Shown here in pieces: positions 63,110 through 64,000 of a stretch of DNA of 64,000 bases. Below the pieces are notes generated by a model. The model searched no databases. It was given only the letters and a program-made list of their open reading frames with translations, and was not told the DNA's origin. The translations under genes were made by a program, and so were the position numbers. The stretch comes from Bacillota bacterium (lineage in GTDB: Bacteria > Bacillota > Limnochordia > Darwinibacteriales > JAAYFS01): assembly GCA_012728115.1 (NCBI GenBank), contig JAAYFS010000004.1, forward strand, positions 1 through 64,000, written 5' to 3'. Each line of letters begins with the position of its first letter. The first letter of the stretch is position 1.

Positions 63110-64000
63110 ATGACATATTTCTGGGAGATTCTGTCATTTGTTGGTAGAAACATGGTGTACATGTTTACCAACACCCAATTCTTACTAATCACTGCGGTAG
63201 TTTTTTTCCTTGTTCATGGTCAATACAAAAAGATTCATTTCAGGGAGAAAAGAATGTTTGGTTTTGCTCGTGGCAACCCATTACTCGATACCATTGAGTC
63301 TTTCGGGTATGGGTTAATTGGTGGTTTTCTGGCGACCTTTTTATTTTTTTTGTTAGGAGTATCCCTAACTGAAGCAGGAATATTGTACCTGTGGTTAGGT
63401 GCCATTTTATTGATGTTGATCCATCCTCGCTTTTTGTGTTTTTCTTATTCTGGTGGGATCTTAAGTGTTTCAAGCATTATTTTTGGATTTCCGAAGATCG
63501 ATGTGGTCGCTGTAATGGCATTAGTAAGCATACTACACCTGGTAGAAGCGTCTTTAATTTGGATTCATGGAGAAAAGAAAGCTAGCCCTGTTTATCTTAA
63601 ACACAAGAGTGGAAGAATTGTCGGAGGCTTCATGATGCAGAAATTCTGGCCACTACCGTTTATTGCTCTTGCTTATACTGTGGCAAGTTTGAGTATGGTT
63701 GAGGAAGGGATCATGATGCCGAATTGGTGGCCGATCGTTAAACCCGAAGTGGTGATCCCCGAAGGTATGGGTTTGGTTTATTTTTTGATTCCTGTGATGG
63801 CAGCTTTAGGTTATAGTGATTTTTCGGTTACTATGCAACCACAAGAAAAATGCAACCAAACCGCCCTTCATCTTGGACTATTTAGTATCCTATTATTAGG
63901 GCTCGCGTTATTAGCGGATCGTTTCAATTCTTTAGCGATTTTACCTGCTTTATTTGCACCGCTTGGGCATGAATTCGTGATCTATTTGGGTAATAAACGT
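63110..64000 (+). CDS. MinJ-like multi-pass membrane protein, 3' end outside window
   Basis: The ATG follows the Ctp stop directly (TAG-ATG), and the frame stays open to the window edge (297 codons). It shows about seven hydrophobic helices (for example TQFLLITAVVFFLVHG, FGYGLIGGFLATFLFFLLGV and LALLADRFNSLAILPALFAP). The arrangement resembles MinJ (YvjD), which lies beside ctpB in Bacillus and has a C-terminal PDZ domain; that domain would lie beyond the window. MinJ links DivIVA and MinD in division-site selection. Confidence 0.65.
   Translation, partial: MTYFWEILSFVGRNMVYMFTNTQFLLITAVVFFLVHGQYKKIHFREKRMFGFARGNPLLDTIESFGYGLIGGFLATFLFFLLGVSLTEAGILYLWLGAILLMLIHPRFLCFSYSGGILSVSSIIFGFPKIDVVAVMALVSILHLVEASLIWIHGEKKASPVYLKHKSGRIVGGFMMQKFWPLPFIALAYTVASLSMVEEGIMMPNWWPIVKPEVVIPEGMGLVYFLIPVMAALGYSDFSVTMQPQEKCNQTALHLGLFSILLLGLALLADRFNSLAILPALFAPLGHEFVIYLGNKR

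Noticed and set aside
63391-63585. 64-codon plus-strand frame near the right edge
   Set aside because: It lies in another frame of the MinJ-like gene, which stays open from 63110 to the window end.

Overview
The window reads as chromosomal DNA of a flagellated member of the Bacillota whose envelope looks two-membraned. It is a continuous, densely packed, almost wholly plus-strand gene array at roughly 40-45% GC by eye. The Bacillota signal is gene order: comFA-comFC-yvyF-flgM-flgN-flgK-flgL-yviE-fliW-csrA-flaG-fliS-(fliT)-hpf-secA-prfB follows the Bacillus subtilis order, with DegS/DegU-type regulators, a GerE-sized regulator, CsaB, YitT, a Ctp protease and a MinJ-like protein. The outer-membrane signal is a type II secretion-like operon ending in a secretin, a protein ending in a beta-barrel-like region with terminal Phe, and an SLBB-repeat export protein. 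A diderm or Gram-negative-staining lineage such as Limnochordia/Hydrogenispora is my inference; no rRNA is present to test it.

Layout. 1-7.2 kb: exopolysaccharide export and control (giant SLBB protein cut by the window edge, Wzz, CpsD-type kinase, CpsB-type phosphatase), an orphan ParB-like protein, VanZ, and a small convergent coiled-coil gene. 7.4-11.2 kb: FMN-riboswitch-controlled ribD-ribE-ribBA-ribH. 11.2-17.7 kb: trkA-trkH potassium uptake, aroA-aroB and metK. 17.7-21.0 kb: a tightly overlapping three-gene operon behind a near-consensus promoter, coding for a small secreted beta protein, a PapD-like chaperone candidate and a barrel-ended protein; I regard it as the best candidate for an undescribed system. 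21.05-21.36 kb: remnant of an ABC exporter gene. 21.5-32.9 kb: a membrane-anchored SmpA/BamE-like protein, then gspE-F-G-I-J-K-L-M/C-D-like genes ending in a 1167-residue secretin with about eight STN-like repeats. 33.1-36.4 kb: a large secreted HEFGH metalloprotease-like protein with LamG ends and hexapeptide-type repeats.

36.5-42.9 kb: mtnP, a DegS/DegU-type two-component pair, a convergent HD phosphohydrolase, a noncoding stretch with a strong terminator, a GerE-like regulator and an ABC-2 exporter. 43.0-51.7 kb: competence comFA/comFC and the late flagellar cluster; hag and fliD, usual in this locus, are absent, and the fliT-like gene carries an in-frame stop. 51.7-56.4 kb: cspA, hpf (behind a sigma-H-like promoter), secA, and prfB with its programmed +1 frameshift. 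56.5-64.0 kb: LmeA-like DUF2993 protein, DUF5693 protein, csaB, tagA, a YitT-family protein, an S41 Ctp protease and a MinJ-like protein cut by the right edge.

Regulatory signals visible in the sequence include an FMN riboswitch with its terminator, several sigma-A promoters with 17-18 bp spacing, a sigma-28 promoter before flgM, candidate CsrA sites on the csrA and flaG leaders, and a long inverted repeat that would hide the gspE ribosome-binding site. No tRNA, rRNA, CRISPR array, transposase or insertion sequence was seen.
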